A stretch of 64,000 nt of DNA from Balaenoptera acutorostrata. Taxonomy: Eukaryota > Chordata > Mammalia > Artiodactyla > Balaenopteridae. Positions 1 through 12,887 of the stretch are shown here, piece after piece. The stretch covers positions 38,919,641 to 38,983,640 of the forward strand of contig NC_080074.1 in assembly GCF_949987535.1 (NCBI RefSeq), written 5' to 3'. Under the pieces are notes generated by a model. That model was not told the origin of the DNA. It saw only the letters and a list, made by a program, of their open reading frames with translations, and made no database searches. The number at the start of each line of letters is the position of its first letter. Positions within the stretch are counted from its first letter, which is position 1. The position numbers were made by a program, and so were the translations under genes.

Positions 1-311
1 AATGGACTTGTGGACACGGGGAGGGGGAAGGTTAAGCTGGGACAAAGTAAGAGAGTAACATTGACATGTATATACTACCAAATATAAAATAGATAGCTAG
101 TGGGAAGCAGCTGCATGGCACAGGGAGATCAGCTCGGTGCTTTGCAACCACCTAGAGGGGTGGGATAAGGAGGGTGGGAGGGAGACGCAAGAGGTAGGGA
201 TATGGAGATATGGGGATACGTATGCATATAGCTGATTCACTTTGTTATACAGCAGGAACTAACACAACACTGTAAAGCTATTATACGCCAGTAAAGATGT
301 TAAAAAAAAAT
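1..311 (+). mobile_element. 3' end of a young cetartiodactyl L1 LINE (left-truncated by the window)
   Basis: The sequence reads through a typical whale/cow-type L1 3' UTR: a purine-rich stretch, the run around the AGATAGCTAGTGGGAAGCAG motif at 91-110, a G-rich block at 155-185, then the terminal segment with GCAGGAACTAACACAACA near 252-269. It ends in AGATGT followed by a short A-run at 302-310. Divergence from the remembered consensus is low, so this is a fairly recent insertion. The 5' part and the left target duplication lie outside the window, and no ORF2 is visible. Confidence 0.85.
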
Positions 312-788
312 TTATGCAGGAGTGAATTGGTACGTCTTAGAGCAGTGGAGTTATGTTATAGGAACACAACTTTTGAGTGGGATTTGGAACCTAACCCTCA
401 TATAAATTGCATTTAATGCCTAAGGGCCTGAGACTGATTCCTGTTCAGTGGGGCCTCAATGGTTACTGACAGTCTGGAAAGATAGATGTAAGCAGTCAAG
501 GTCATCTCCATATCTTTTCCAAGAATAGTATGCATGTCCAACTGCTCACATGCAAGATTTAGATTAAAATCCAGTAAACGTTGCCTACTGTGTGCCAGTG
601 ACATTTTATCTTGTTAACCTCCTCCTAAGACACAATTTATTTATATTCATTAAGTTTACAGAGGCTGATTTATTAAAACAGAATGGAGTAAATCCTTCAG
701 GCAAACAGAAACATTTTATAATTCTCATCCATCATTTGTTCTCTATTAGGAATTTTATAGCTGTTATAAAGTCAGGAAGAATAGCAAA
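312..788. other. Intergenic, no gene seen
   Basis: AT-rich single-copy-looking DNA between an L1 end and a MIR. The short open frames on both strands lack coding character. I see no repeat that I can name. Confidence 0.5.
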
Positions 789-1036
789 CACACTTACTGC
801 ATGCCAGACACTGTTTCAAACAGTTTACACAGATTATGTCATTTGACCTTCACAACAACCTATTCCATAGGTACCATTTATAATCCAATTTTACAGGTGT
901 GGACACAGAGCAAGAGACATTGTCATTTAGCCAGGGTCACACAGGTTCTAATCATTGGATCTAGGATTCAAAATCAGCAGGCTGATTTCAAAGCAGGGAC
1001 TCTTAACCTTGAAGCCATACTCTCACTGAGCACCGA
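789..1036 (-). repeat. MIR SINE, antisense
   Basis: Reading along the plus strand the order is that of an inverted MIR: the TGCCAGACACTGTTT segment, CTCACAACA-like sequence, CCAATTTTACAG, the GTCACACAGGTT block, then CTCTTAACC. This matches the core and tRNA-related half of MIR in reverse. The copy is heavily diverged, as expected for an ancient mammalian SINE. Confidence 0.8.
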
Positions 1037-2557
1037 GTGACTCACTCCTGAGGGTTTCAACTTTGTTTTGACTTAAGTTTAACACAGTACTCCTAAAATT
1101 TTAATGCATTTAAGAATTACTGTATAAGGGTATAGACCCCAAATCAAGTTTTATAGATGATAGAAGGGGTTTTTCAAGGGCAATCTTTTGCCTTACTAGC
1201 TGACTTTAGGATTAACCTTAGGAAGAAGCAATCTCAATGTAATTTGCAAAATCACAGCCAACCTGTGAAGTAAATGCAATGTAAGTAGAAGTCAGTCCTC
1301 CCTAACAGGGTGCTGGGATATGCCAATTACAGATAACTTATCTATTCATTAGGGCTCAGAAGTTTTTAGGTAACACTAGTCTACTTGCTGTATTGCAGGT
1401 GGTTTATAAAATTTAAGATATAAAATAAATACTTAGAAATATATTTTTATTAGCAGTGTTGCCTTTTCAGACAAGTTTTAACCACTCTTCATTTATTTGT
1501 TCATTCATTTGTCCCTTTCCTCTTTCCCTTCCTTCTTTCCATCTACTCATTATTCATTCACTACTATATTTTAGGTGTGTGGACAAAATAAAGCAAAATG
1601 AAACAAAACTCAAACATGGTCTTGTCCATGTTGTTTAGCTTATGCCCTTTAAAAGAATAAGGAACTTTCATATTTTTCAGTATTGGTTTAACTCTTAGAA
1701 ACATGCCCAGTGTTGATCAATGGAACTGGATCTTTTGCCTAAAACCATAGAAGAATTTTAAATGCGTTGAATTATGTCTTCATATTAATATATTAGAACT
1801 CTAATAGATAACATTCTGGTACAAGATAAGGATTATAAGAATCTCATTTGACTTTGGTAAATGCATTTGTTTGTAATCACAATACTTTCTTTTACTTGTA
1901 GATAATAGAAATAATGTGTTTAGCCCTAAAAATGTCCACCTGTTATCAAGCTGGGAGAATCAACTGCAATTGTCTATATTCTATTTTTATATGTCTACTT
2001 TAAAATTTTTCTTAATAAAAATTCCTGGATTTTAACTTCTAAACTATTCCAATGATACAAATAGAATTAGGCCGATTTGATGCCCAAATGCTGCTGTGTC
2101 CAAATGAAAACTTCTAAGTCATGAGTAACACCAGAATATTAATAAATGAAACCTGTAGGAAGTAGAGATTCCAGGCCAGTAAGATGAGGAAGTTCAACCT
2201 ACATCTCATTCTGGAGGAAACACAGTTACGACCCCTCATTGCAATAAAGTAATGCCCATCTGAAAAGGTCTCATCTGATGGAGGTGTTGCCAAGTTATAT
2301 TTAACTCGTTTAAATTTTATAACAAACTTGTATTTTGTATAACCAGGAAAATGGGTGTATGACTCATGGTTTCTATACAGTTAAAAGAAAAATAAAAATC
2401 AACAATAAGCCTGTGAAACAAATATACAGTATAAGCCTTTCTACCATAGAATGCACTCAGGTTTTTAAAAATTAAAAGACAATTTTCAGTGATTTTTTAA
2501 AATCAAAATAGGCCTTTTCTGTCAAAAAAACTTGTGGGGTAAGCAAGGTAATGATAA
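1037..2557. other. Intergenic, no gene seen
   Basis: AT-rich DNA with no supported coding region or RNA gene. There are short T/C-rich patches near 1500-1545 but no nameable element. Confidence 0.5.
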
Positions 2558-2592
2558 CTATATATATAACTATATATATATATATATATATT
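2558..2592. repeat. (TA)n microsatellite
   Basis: An interrupted run of TA dinucleotides: a short run, ACTA, then a longer perfect run. Confidence 0.9.
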
Positions 2593-4925
2593 GACCAAAG
2601 CTTACAAATTTGGTTTGAGTGTTTGTTTCACTTAATGAAAAGTTGTTTTCCAGAGCTCTCTTTGAAAACTGAAGACACAAAAGAAAAGTAAGTTTTGTTT
2701 ATTTCTCTTTAAAAAGGATTTTTGCATTTAATAAGATGACAACTTACAGTCCACAAAATGTTTTATATTTCTTTCTGCCACTTTCAGTTCCCTCAGGATT
2801 TGTGTAAACGCTTTCCAAATTTAGCAATGGAATGTCTCAAAAAATAAAAATTTGGAAAGGCAATATTAATATTGGTAAAAGGGGTGAACATAAAAGCAAA
2901 CAAAGAAGTGGAAAATTTGAGGAGTGAGAAGAAGAATAAAATAATACTTAAGAAGACAAGAAGCAAAATGCAGGCATTCTTTAATTTACACAAACATTAA
3001 CTTTCTAAATTAACAAAGTAGTCAAAGAACACTGATAATAAAGTCTCAGATTTAAAGAGAATTTCTACCTGGAGTTGGTGATATCTAGGCAGTAGTATCC
3101 TTGACACATTATTATACTATAACCCAGATCTAAATCACATTGTGAAGATGAGGGCCCAGAGAATATGAAAGCCAAATTATTGAAGCAGCATATTTGAAGT
3201 CAGAGGTTCTCTACTTACATAGAAGAAACTACTAGTCATTGAGTAGGTGGATCCCAAAGGAAACTACTAAAAAAGAAAAATGACCTGTCGGATGATAATT
3301 AAAATTACCTGCAGGCTTAGCATTGATGGTGTACCGCAATCCTTAGCATGCCGGGAGACATATAGTAAAATACCTCTTTCCTCACAAATCTATTTTTCAA
3401 TCAGATTACTTGGTCATATTTTCCGAGGAACTATATTTCCAACTCTATATTGAAAATGAGTAGATGAATGGCATTTTCTTTATTTTTAAAATGCCTTGAA
3501 AGTCAACTTCACGGACCGTATCTCTTCAATAACCTAAGGAGTCAAGGGAGGAAAACATTCAGACATGGGATATAAATAATAAGTGAAGAAAATACAAGTA
3601 TAGAGATGAAGGAAAATTGAAGAGCAGAAGTATAAATGCTGTAATTTTACTTACACTTTTTCTCCTGAATGATGTTGAATGCAACAATTAACCTGGCTCT
3701 AACCTCCACCCACACCTCCCATTGACTCAGTGGGAACTCTTCACAGAGCTGCAATTATGAGCTGCACATAACACAGAATTGTTAACTTGCTCATTTACCA
3801 TCTCTCCTATTTCCTAAATTTATTATCTCATCTCCTACTATGAAGCTTCCACTGATATCAAATGCGGATACTTTATGTCTCAAGAGCTATAATATTTATA
3901 TATATATCTCATGTGAAAATGAAAGATTAAAAATCTCATATCTATGGTTAAAATATGTCTTTCACACATATGAATCTCTGTTTTATATGACCACTAGTCT
4001 GAATAAAAATGCCAATCACTATGTACTAACACATTATGATGCTGAAAATCTAGGGTGGGAATTTTGTCCGCATAAAGACTTGGGGTAAGGAGAGGAAGAT
4101 ACCTCCCGCCTGATAATACAATTTCTACAGGCTCAGTAACATGTTCCATTTTTTTCTCCAGGCTTTGTCTCTAATTTTAAAACTGATGTTAATATTAATT
4201 AGAATTGACAAAAATGACCCAGTATAGGCACCACCATTTAAATCTTTATAGCCACTCTCTGTCCTCATCTAGTTCATTTTCCTCAAAACATTTCAACTGA
4301 ATGAATGTATTATTATCATTATTTCAAAGCTTACTTTGGAATGAATAAGTTTTCTAAATAATTCCCTAAAACATCTCCTAATGAATATCTTATTTTCTAT
4401 GTAATAGCAGTATTTTCATTATATCCTCTCCATAACAAAATCTCTCATTTTTTTTTCCTGTTATTTCATTGTTCTTTTTATACTACCTGGAGATAAGATA
4501 AGCTACTACAGTTAGTAGGAGTTTACAAAAGAGCAAAGAGTTTGGGGGGATATATACAGTGACGTTTTAGGGAAGATGTGAGGTGTTAAGAAATCTTGAG
4601 TCCTCAGAATTTCAAACTTTGGCTACTTCTTACTTTTCCTTTGTATACTAGAGATGCTTCTTTAGCCAGAGTCAAAAGCCTTCAAAAAAGTAATGTTGTT
4701 TCATATCTTCCATGATGAACAATGAAGAAAATGGCATTGAGTGCTATCCAGCCAATCAACCAAGCTATAGTTTGGTGTGAAGGCCTGTCTGTGTGACCTC
4801 AGAATGGTCTTTTCTCTTCATATGTGACTAGAACATCACCAGTTGATATGGATAATTTTGACTTTCTGCTACTCTATTTAGAATTTGTAATCATTTTTCT
4901 ATAATAAATTTTAATATACTATTTC
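2593..4925. other. Intergenic, no gene seen
   Basis: AT-rich DNA without a supportable gene. The longest frame here (3840-4088, 82 codons) has no recognisable domain and is probably chance. Some old LINE remnants are possible, but I cannot name one. Confidence 0.45.
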
Positions 4926-5445
4926 AAGAAGAACGTCCTCACCTTCCTGCTCAAAAACTTTAATGGCCTTCTGAATAAATTCTAAACTTTTCTGAGTGAC
5001 TTCCAAAGCCCCCTATGGTACCTGCCATTCCCCTTCCCTACCAGCTTCTTTCTAATCTTAATATTTTGCTACTTCCTTCACATCTTCCATGTTTCAATAA
5101 TAACATACATGCCATTGCTTCCTGAGGCATACATTTACACATTCTGTTCAGTTCAACTGAAATGTCTATTCAGTTCTACCTCCACCTAAAAAATCTTTCT
5201 GTTTTTAAAGACGCAGCATAAATGACATGTCTTTCATGATGCCTACCATGTTCCATGTAATCCTTTGTTCATATATTTTAATGTTGTGGCATTTACCAAG
5301 CCCCACCTTATTCTGGAGATAATTATGACAGCTATATGTTACTGTAGGGCAGGGGTCACATTTTATCTATCCTTTTCTTCTAAATCTCCATAGAATATAG
5401 TAGAGCAAATACCTTGTACAAATTAAGCAATCAATAAATATAGTG
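4926..5445 (+). repeat. L2 LINE 3' region
   Basis: The segment follows the L2 3' end in sense: a pyrimidine-rich coding tail, a GTCACATTTTATCT-like stretch, then the terminal AGCAATCAATAAATATAGTGAACTA close to the L2 3' terminus consensus. Highly diverged. Confidence 0.7.
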
Positions 5446-5510
5446 AACTAATTTTTCATTGTAAAATGCATTTAAAGTGAAGTTTATCTTCTAGGAAAAA
5501 TGATTATTTT

Positions 5511-5632
5511 ACTCATTCTTTTATTCACTAGTGTTTATTGAGCACTGGTTTTATGCCAAGCAATGAATATACAGTGGCAAACCAAACATTGTCTCTCTGC
5601 TCATGAAATTTACAATCTAGTGTTATAGTGAA
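5511..5632 (-). repeat. L2 LINE 3' terminus, antisense
   Basis: TTTATTCACTAGTGTTTATT followed by GAGCACTGG, TGCCAAGCAATGAAT and a later TACAATCTAGTG segment is the reverse complement of the L2 3' terminus. It lies tail-to-tail with the preceding sense L2 copy. Confidence 0.65.
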
Positions 5633-5639
5633 GTATAAA

Positions 5640-5765
5640 AAGCACTGAACTGATTGTCACTTGGCTTTCAGTCTGAGCCCTGTTCCTCACTAGCTAGGAA
5701 AAGTTGGGCAGATGATTTAATCTCTCTGGATCTCGTTTGCCACTATTGGTCAGATTTGATGTTCT
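5640..5765 (+). repeat. MIR SINE fragment
   Basis: Contains the MIR core order: CAGTCTGAGCCCTG, CACTAGCTAGG, GGGCAGATGATTTAATCTCT and CTGGATCTCG. Diverged partial copy. Confidence 0.6.
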
Positions 5766-6244
5766 TTAACATCCTTAATGGCTCAAAAATATCATTATAT
5801 TTTATTTTGACTCTGGAGGAATACATTTGGGTGGATGCAACTTGTTCAATAGTATATATGTCAATATCAATGCTGTCCTTTTTTTAGAATTAAATTGCTT
5901 TCTCTCTGTTTGGACCAAATACAGTAAGAGTATGTGTGGGTATTTACTAAGTAATATCAAATAGTCATGAAAAATAGTAATCAGCTTCAAACAAATATTT
6001 TAGTAGGCCTAATATAATTTACTAAATGTTAGTAATAAATATAGGACTGGTATGTATTGCTTTAGACAAATGATGACCATATTGAAAATTCTTGGCCAGG
6101 AAGTTCCCCAGAGTAATGAGAGATCCTTCCATTTATGTTCACTCAATCAGGCAGTAATGATGGAAAAGATAACTTTCCCAAATCAGTTCTGTGCTTAAGA
6201 AGGAACTAGGATACTGAAGAATGGCTAGTATTTAAACGTGCTCA

Positions 6245-6520
6245 AGTCTCCCCTTAAACACACCATTAATGTTCCATGTTTGGAGAAGTCATTTCCTAAC
6301 CTAAACATTGATTTAGGTTATAGATTCTCACTGTACCATGTACTTCCCTTAATAGCATTTGTAACTATTTTAATTGAGAAGTAATTCCACAGATACCAAT
6401 AATTCCAGTAGAGTATCAGTGGTCTTGATTACTGCTTTATCTTCAGGGCTTTATCTTCAGTGCACAGGGCTTGGTGCATAGCAGCCACTTGACATGAAAC
6501 TATATAATGAATGAATGAAT
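6245..6520 (+). repeat. L2 LINE 3' region
   Basis: Sense L2-like order: TGTACCATGTACTTCCCTTA, GCATTTGTAACTATTTTAAT, CACAGGGCTTGGTGCATAGC, ending in an (ATGA)n tail at 6507-6521. Contains a small internal duplication of CTTTATCTTCAG. Confidence 0.6.
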
Positions 6521-6526
6521 GTATTT

Positions 6527-6552
6527 TCTTTCTCTCTCTCTCTATCTCTCTC

Positions 6553-6596
<44 letters not shown>
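6527..6596. repeat. Compound (TC)n(CA)n microsatellite
   Basis: A TC-rich run at 6527-6553 passes directly into about 21 CA units at 6555-6596. Likely length-polymorphic. Confidence 0.95.
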
Positions 6597-6598
<2 letters not shown>

Positions 6599-7030
6599 CT
6601 GAAGCAAATAGCTTTCATAACTACCGGTAATAAAATTTGCTCTTAAGCTTTAAAAAAATCACCACTAAGTTGACTTTTTAAATATTTGAGGAGCGGTACA
6701 GGAAGGAGTAGTAGAGGGAAAAAAAGAGAAGAGCTCATGATGGTGATCACTGCCCCCTAAAAATTGCTGAATACACACAGCCACCCATTCTCCTCCTAGG
6801 AGGCCTTCACCTGTCTTCTCCAGGGATCAGGAAAAGCAAGCACCTTAGATGCTGCCACTGCCTATTAACTGTACTGGAAAACATTATCCCTTGCATTAAA
6901 ACTATATATCCATCTTTTTTAATATCTCTGTATTACCGAATTGTGATAATGTATGTCAACAATTCATGTGCAGAGTTCAAAACTGACTTCAGTATGGAAA
7001 TTCAAAAATGAATATTTGTGTGTCCATGCA

Positions 7031-7032
7031 TG

Positions 7033-7067
<35 letters not shown>

Positions 7068-7072
7068 ACACT
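7031..7072. repeat. (CA)n microsatellite
   Basis: About 20 CA units with one CT interruption. Confidence 0.95.
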
Positions 7073-7834
7073 TAAAGTAGACACCAAACAGAAATTTTTA
7101 AAAAACACTAGTAGTCTTTTGGGATAGAGACAATTTTCTTGACCTTTTGTAAATACAAATTTGACACAGAGTGTAGTTGCAATAAAGAGAAGACCAGTAG
7201 AGAGCACTACATGCATTAACATTTAAATATTCTTTTGAATACTAAATAGTAACAACATTGAATTAAAAAATAGTATTTCTCACTTTAAATTACTTAGAGT
7301 TTTCTCTAATTAGTGAATCAATGTGTTACTTTATTTGAAAAAACAAGGTACTTAAACATCTTCTTGTGTTTTCATTGTCTTCCTATCTCATTTGGTGGAA
7401 ATAAAACCTTCAATAAAACAAATATCCAAAAGTGGATTGTTTTAGGCTCTTAATTTTTAACTTGCTTTAGACACTGTTAGCTTCTCAGTTGAAAATTGTG
7501 GTGATCATCATTGATTTACTTGATTGCTGGATGGTGCTTCATACCACATATTTTGCAGACAAAAATGGTCATCAGTCTATGGCAAATAGTTTTTTTCAAT
7601 CACTTTGGCATTTTAGGTTCAATTAAATATGACAGTTCTATAGAAAAGAGGTATCAATTCTCATGAGATAGAATGCCTACAATGAAGCAGGAATAAAATG
7701 GCTGCAGGTATGATAATCTGAGAGCATTATCATTGAAAAGGGCCACATTAGTCCTGGGTTATACGGAAGTACACAGTTATAACCGAGTGGAATTTATGCT
7801 CATAAAGATGATATAAACAAGAAAGATTTTCCTT
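7073..7834. other. Intergenic, no gene seen
   Basis: AT-rich sequence. No RNA gene, coding frame or nameable repeat. Confidence 0.45.
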
Positions 7835-8190
7835 CTTAATGCTGTTTGAGATAGCAAAAACCTAGAAACAACCTGAAAGTTCATCTATAAGAGAAGATTT
7901 CAGTGGAATTTTTTGAAGTAGTTAAAAGAGATTTTACATATATAATGTATTGATATGAAAATATCACTAGATAAAATAATCAAGGTGTAAAATATGGTAT
8001 ATAAGGCTATTTGAGTTTTTAAAAAGATATGTGAACACACATGTATGTGTGTAGACACATATATATGTGTATGTACATATGATTTCTGAAAGAAGACACG
8101 AAAATTCCTGTTAACATTGGTTACTTGTGGTAAGATTTTGTAATACCTATCAAGAATTGTTTTCCATGTGCATGTTCTTACACTTAACAT
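7835..8190 (+). repeat. Old L1 (L1M-type) 3' fragment
   Basis: The phrase around GATAGCAAAAACCTAGAAAC and the following AACCTGAAAGTTCATCTATA is the conserved end of L1 ORF2/3' UTR in old mammalian L1s. It continues to the CATATATATGTGTATGTACA and GGTTACTTGTGG segments typical of the L1M 3' part. The coding frame is decayed. Confidence 0.65.
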
Positions 8191-9490
8191 TTCAAAACAA
8201 AATTCCTCGTTAAAAAGAAAATATATTAACTACATAAAAGACTTAATAGTTTACTTGCTTGTCCCAGGTTAAAAATGGCGGAGATTTGCTTTCTTTCTTC
8301 ATTTATTTGCAATTGCTTTGATTTGGGGTCTAGACAAAAATATTTGTTTGGCTTGATTTGCCACTACTGATCTATGCAAAATTCGAGGTGACAGGAACCT
8401 GATGATATTTAGAGTTAAAACATTTTTCATTTGCCTTAGTTTTTTTTAAATTTTTATTCTAGTTAAATCCTCAAGAAGCCAAAATAAAGTCATAATTGTA
8501 TTTATTATGCAAGTAAATGCTTTGAGCAAGAAGTAAAATTAAGAAATCACTGAAAGAGGAAGTTTCTCAGAGACACTGTATTTCAGGACGGTGTCTTGCA
8601 TAGCTGCGGACTTGGGGAATGGCACAATAAGATTATAAGCTTCAGAAAGATCCACCTACACGAGCAAGGGGATAAGAATTCATCGAGGACCGGAAAAGCA
8701 GGGAAGGCAGAGAAGCAGAGAATGAGGCACTTAGTTTAAGAAAAACATAATTTGACCCCACTGAGAAGTTTTAGGAAAAAGATATTACACTTTATGCTTC
8801 AGGTTGAGCCTAAGAAAGATCACATTTAAATGCAAACCGATTAAAATTGTAGTGATTTTTGCTTTAATTTAGAGAACTGGAGGATAAAAATAAGAGTTTA
8901 TAACTCTCTCCTGAATGTGCTGTCCATGCTAATGTTGCATTTTGCTCTCAAACTTGCTAATTACTGGCAGTACGGCCCTCAGCACACCTACAGTAAATTC
9001 TGTTACTGCCTCAATTACTGTATTGTGTCACAATCTGGGAAGAATTTGAAGATGGCCTTTTCATCTGTTTCTTCCTAATATTCCTAATTAATTCCATTGT
9101 ACCAGAATTTGAGAGAAGTAAGTTGGGCAGGATTAAGAAAAAAAATGAAAGTCAGGAACTGAGGTGCTTTTCAAGAGAAAGCCATTTAAACCATATTTTA
9201 AATAAAGCTAAAGTTTGAAACAAACAAACCTTGAACATCCTTAGTGTCCTTTTTAAGGATCAAGGCAATAGAGTTCTCTCATCACCATGGTAAGATTCTC
9301 TAGTAACATAGGCACTCAATTATGATAATCTTGTCCCTCCTTTTTTTTAGTTCTCATGAAATCCCATAGAAGATCTGGTCCACTTGGTTAGCAATCTTTT
9401 GATTCAAAATTGCAAAGAGTAGCTTTCTCCTCAAAGGTGTGACATTTTATTATCCGCATACAGGAAAGAAAATATCTCCAAGTCTCCTCT
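8191..9490. other. Intergenic, no gene seen
   Basis: No supported gene. The short stretch at about 8920-9040 is less AT-rich than its surroundings and could be conserved non-coding DNA, but that cannot be judged from one genome. Confidence 0.4.
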
Positions 9491-9503
9491 AAAAGTGAAT
9501 GTA

Positions 9504-9895
9504 GGGACTTCCCTGGTGGTGCAGTGGTTAAGAATCTGCCTGGCAATGCAGGGGACACGGGTTTGAGCCCTGGTCTGGGAAGATCCCACATGCCGTGGAG
9601 CAACTAAGCCCGCGTGCCACAGCTACTGAGTCTGTGTGCTACAACTACGGAAGCCCGCGCACCCAGAGCCCGTGCTCTGCAACAAGAGAAGCCACTGCAA
9701 TGAGAAGCCCTCGCACCACAACAAAGAGTAGCCCCCGCTCGCTGCTACTAGAGAAAGCCCACACGCAAAAACGAAGACCCAACACAGCCAAAAATAAATA
9801 AAATAAAAATTAAAAAATTTATTTAAAAAATAAATAAATAAAAAATAAAAATAAAAAAAACCACATTACTTTAAAAATAAAATAAAATAAAAAAT
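9504..9895 (+). mobile_element. CHR SINE (long form), with 13-bp target duplication
   Basis: tRNA-Glu-derived head GGGACTTCCCTGGTGGTGCA, a B-box region around GGGTTTGAGCCCTGG, the CHR body and the CCAACACAGCCAAAAATAAA end. The A-rich tail is unusually long (9792-9895) and contains a non-A segment CCACATTACTTT at 9861-9872. It is flanked by AAAAGTGAATGTA at 9491-9503 and 9896-9908. Mobilised by L1 machinery, non-coding. Confidence 0.95.
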
Positions 9896-10479
9896 AAAAG
9901 TGAATGTAAACTGCCTCCAGGAAGCATTCAAAGAATCCAGACTTTTTTTTTTATGTATGCCTTTAACATATACAAATTTATACTATCACTTATTCTTGTT
10001 GATACATCATTGTGTAATTCATACTATGCCTTTCCATTGATGCTTCTCTCTCCTTTCCAAATATTTTGTAATTCCTCAGAAATAACATGAATGTCTCCTA
10101 TTCTAACTCCATCCCAGGCCCAGCATCCTTGTCAGTACTCCATCAAATACAGGGTAGATATGTTATTTTAAAAAATTTTTGTATCAAACACAATGTGACT
10201 TATTTTCTGATCATTCTAATGTTGCCTGCTTCCTGCTGCATGTTTCATCACAACTTTCTATTTTATTTTCCTTGTGGACTTCATGGTATGATGGCAAATG
10301 TTTAACAAGTAGCTTTCCTGAGGAAAAAACAAAGCTTCCATATTTAGTATTTGCCAATATCCATGGTGTAAACACTCCCACCATGGCCAGTCTAAAGATA
10401 CCAATGTGATGTCACTAAAAGTGACGTTGGGGCAAGATGCACATAACTGGGTCTCACATAACAGTGTGAACAGGCTTCA

Positions 10480-10670
10480 GCATATCACTGTGGTTCTTAC
10501 TACTACCTAAGATTATCTGATTTATTGTTTATTTGTGTTTTATCTGTTTCCCTTCATAAAAACTAAGCTCCATAAGGAAAGTCACTCCCTCTATGTTTAC
10601 CGCTGAACATAGAGCAGTGTCTAGCATATACAGTAGCAGGTGCATCATAAAGATTTGTTGGATAAAAGCA
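10480..10670 (+). repeat. L2 LINE 3' end
   Basis: Sense L2 3' order: AAACTAAGCTCCATAAGG, AACATAGAGCAGTGTCTAGC, AGCAGGTGCATCATAAAGAT, TTGTTGGATAAA. Confidence 0.7.
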
Positions 10671-11237
10671 TAATTGTAGACTCAAAATTGAGTATATTAA
10701 AAAATTTTAAGATGTGATGGTAATAAAAATATTTTTAAAAAACCATTAAAGTTTGTGGGTTCTAAAAGTTCAGAAATATCTCCTGAGTAGATGAGAGAAA
10801 GAGATGAGTCCAGTATCACTTTTAAAAATCATTTTATCTTGCCTCTCTTGCATCTATTAGGCTTTCCCAATGGTGTAACTATGAGGTGGGGATGCATAAA
10901 GAAAAAAGGAAAATTGTAAGCTTTGAATTTAAATTTCATTATAAAAGATCAATCATAACTTCTGTGAAAATAGAAAAATGTTCATTTCAAAATGAAACAA
11001 AAACATCATTTTATATTCTATGAATTAAATAGGCATAAATGAAATATACAATTACCAGAAAGACTTTTTGCACTTATTACATGTGCTATTGCCTATGGCA
11101 GAATCAGAGCAAACATTAATTATTATATTTATTATTTGCATGATAACTGGTAATGTAAAATAATTCAAATAAGACCCTACAAGTGAGGATTATTCAGATT
11201 TCAGAATTCTTTCAGAGTTTTTAAAAATTTCTTTTGA
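10671..11237. other. Intergenic, no gene seen; contains donor of a templated insertion
   Basis: AT-rich single-copy-looking DNA. Positions 11080-11120 reappear (one mismatch in 41 bases, same orientation) inside the CHR SINE at 13232-13272; see findings. Confidence 0.6.
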
Positions 11238-11566
11238 GGACTTCCCTGGTGGCGCAGTGGTTAAGAATCTGCCTGCCAATGTAGGGGACACGGGTTCGAG
11301 CCCTAGTCTGGGAAGATCCCACATGCCACGGAGCAACTAAGCCCATGCGCCACAATGACTGAGCCCGCGCTCTAGAGCCCACAAGCCCACGTGCTGCAAC
11401 TACTGAAGCCTGTGCGCCTAGAGCCTGTGCTCCGCAACAAGAGAAGCCACCACGTTGAGAAGCCCGCGCACTACTACAAAGAGTAACCCCTGCTCAGTGC
11501 AACCAGAGAAAACCCATGCACAGCAACGAAGACCCAACACAGCCAAAAATAAATAAATTAAAAAAA
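11238..11566 (+). mobile_element. CHR SINE (long form)
   Basis: Head GGACTTCCCTGGTGGCGCAG, GGGTTCGAGCCCTAG, full body with CACAATGACTGAGCCCGCG and the CCAACACAGCCAAAAATAAA end. An imperfect target duplication is visible: AAATTTCTTTTGA before and AAATTTTTTGA after. Confidence 0.93.
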
Positions 11567-11929
11567 ATTTTTTGAAAGAAATGAAAAATAATTAAAATCG
11601 ACATTTTATATTTTTATTTCATCTTCAATTTTCTAACATCCAACACTGAATTAGTAACTCTTTATTTCATTCTGATGTTAGTAGTTTTTAATGTAGATGC
11701 TACAACACAATTTTTTTTTCTTAGCCTGGATAGTCTGTACATTTCATTGTATGATGGGCACAAAGCTATCCATGAGAGGTTCATTACATTTCTGTTAATT
11801 ACATTATCTTTCACAACCTGACTCTCAATGGCCCTGTTTAGGCTTGTTTTTCTTGTGCTCCAAATTGAACTGCCTATTTTGCCCAAATGCACCATGTCTG
11901 CTCTCCCATCCCTGGCTTTTCTCTCCCAC

Positions 11930-12205
11930 TTCTCAGAATGCCCTTTTCCCTTATCTCTGTCTTTTGTAATCCTGACATTATTCTAGACTCAATTCAGTCC
12001 TCAAATTATTCATTCTCTGCACAGCACATAGTCACTAATTGATCTCTTTCTTGTTTGTTTCTTAGTTTGTTTATTGTCTTTCTCTCCCGTATAGAATATA
12101 AGCCAAGTGAGAACAGGGCCTTTTCTTGTTCACTGCAATATCCCAGTGCCTAGAACAGCGTCTGGGATATAGTTAAGTACAGTATTTATTGACTGAACAG
12201 ACAGA
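11930..12205 (+). repeat. L2 LINE 3' end
   Basis: Sense L2 3' end: ATATAAGCCAAGTGAGAACA followed by GGGCCTTTTCTTGTTCACTG, CCCAGTGCCTAGAACAGC and GTATTTATTGACTGAA. Confidence 0.75.
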
Positions 12206-12887
12206 TAAGTAGTTATTAAAACAAGTCTAAGATTCAGATATTTTACCGTGAACATACTTGCCACTCAGTTTAAAAAAGCTCTAAGGAGAGAATAATATAG
12301 TAAGATTCTCTATGATTATTCAAAAAAAACACAAACCTTTATATTCCAAAGTATAGGTTGGCACTTCATCTTAATCTAGTGCTATTTTGACAAAGCTGTG
12401 AGAATCAAAGAAGATAACATGATATCATGACTCAGTCAAAAATAATTTCTAACACCCAAGGCTGAAAGAATTCCAGTTCGTAGGTGCTGTTTTCCTCATA
12501 TGAAACTGTGCTTATTATACTCCATTTATAATCTAACTAAACACATTTTCTTGGTATGCTAATGCTTTATTCAAACCTTCTCTTGATTTTGTCATTTAAT
12601 TCACAAAGATTCAATTAAATGAAAGAGACCTTAACGTAACTTTGAATGAATTTTTTAACAAGAAGAGACTTCATATTCAAAATAGGTAGTCATTTTAATA
12701 TTAACCTGTATTTATATAAAATGGAACCAGTGTCATAGTTCTTTCCTCCTTTGACCTAAATTTCCCCCATGCATTTCTCTCTTTGAGTATATCTCAAGGA
12801 TAACAAAAAAGAGAAAGGATACACACACACACTCATATGTGGAACTCTGAAATAAAAGGCTGAAATCACTAAATCTTGAATAATGCA

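Noticed and set aside
6541..6600. CRISPR-like regular repeats
   Set aside because: The regular patterns here and at 7031, 20279, 53321 and 63843 are simple microsatellites in a mammalian genome.
7021..7075. Z-DNA regulatory element
   Set aside because: A CA run alone is too common in mammals to support a regulatory claim.
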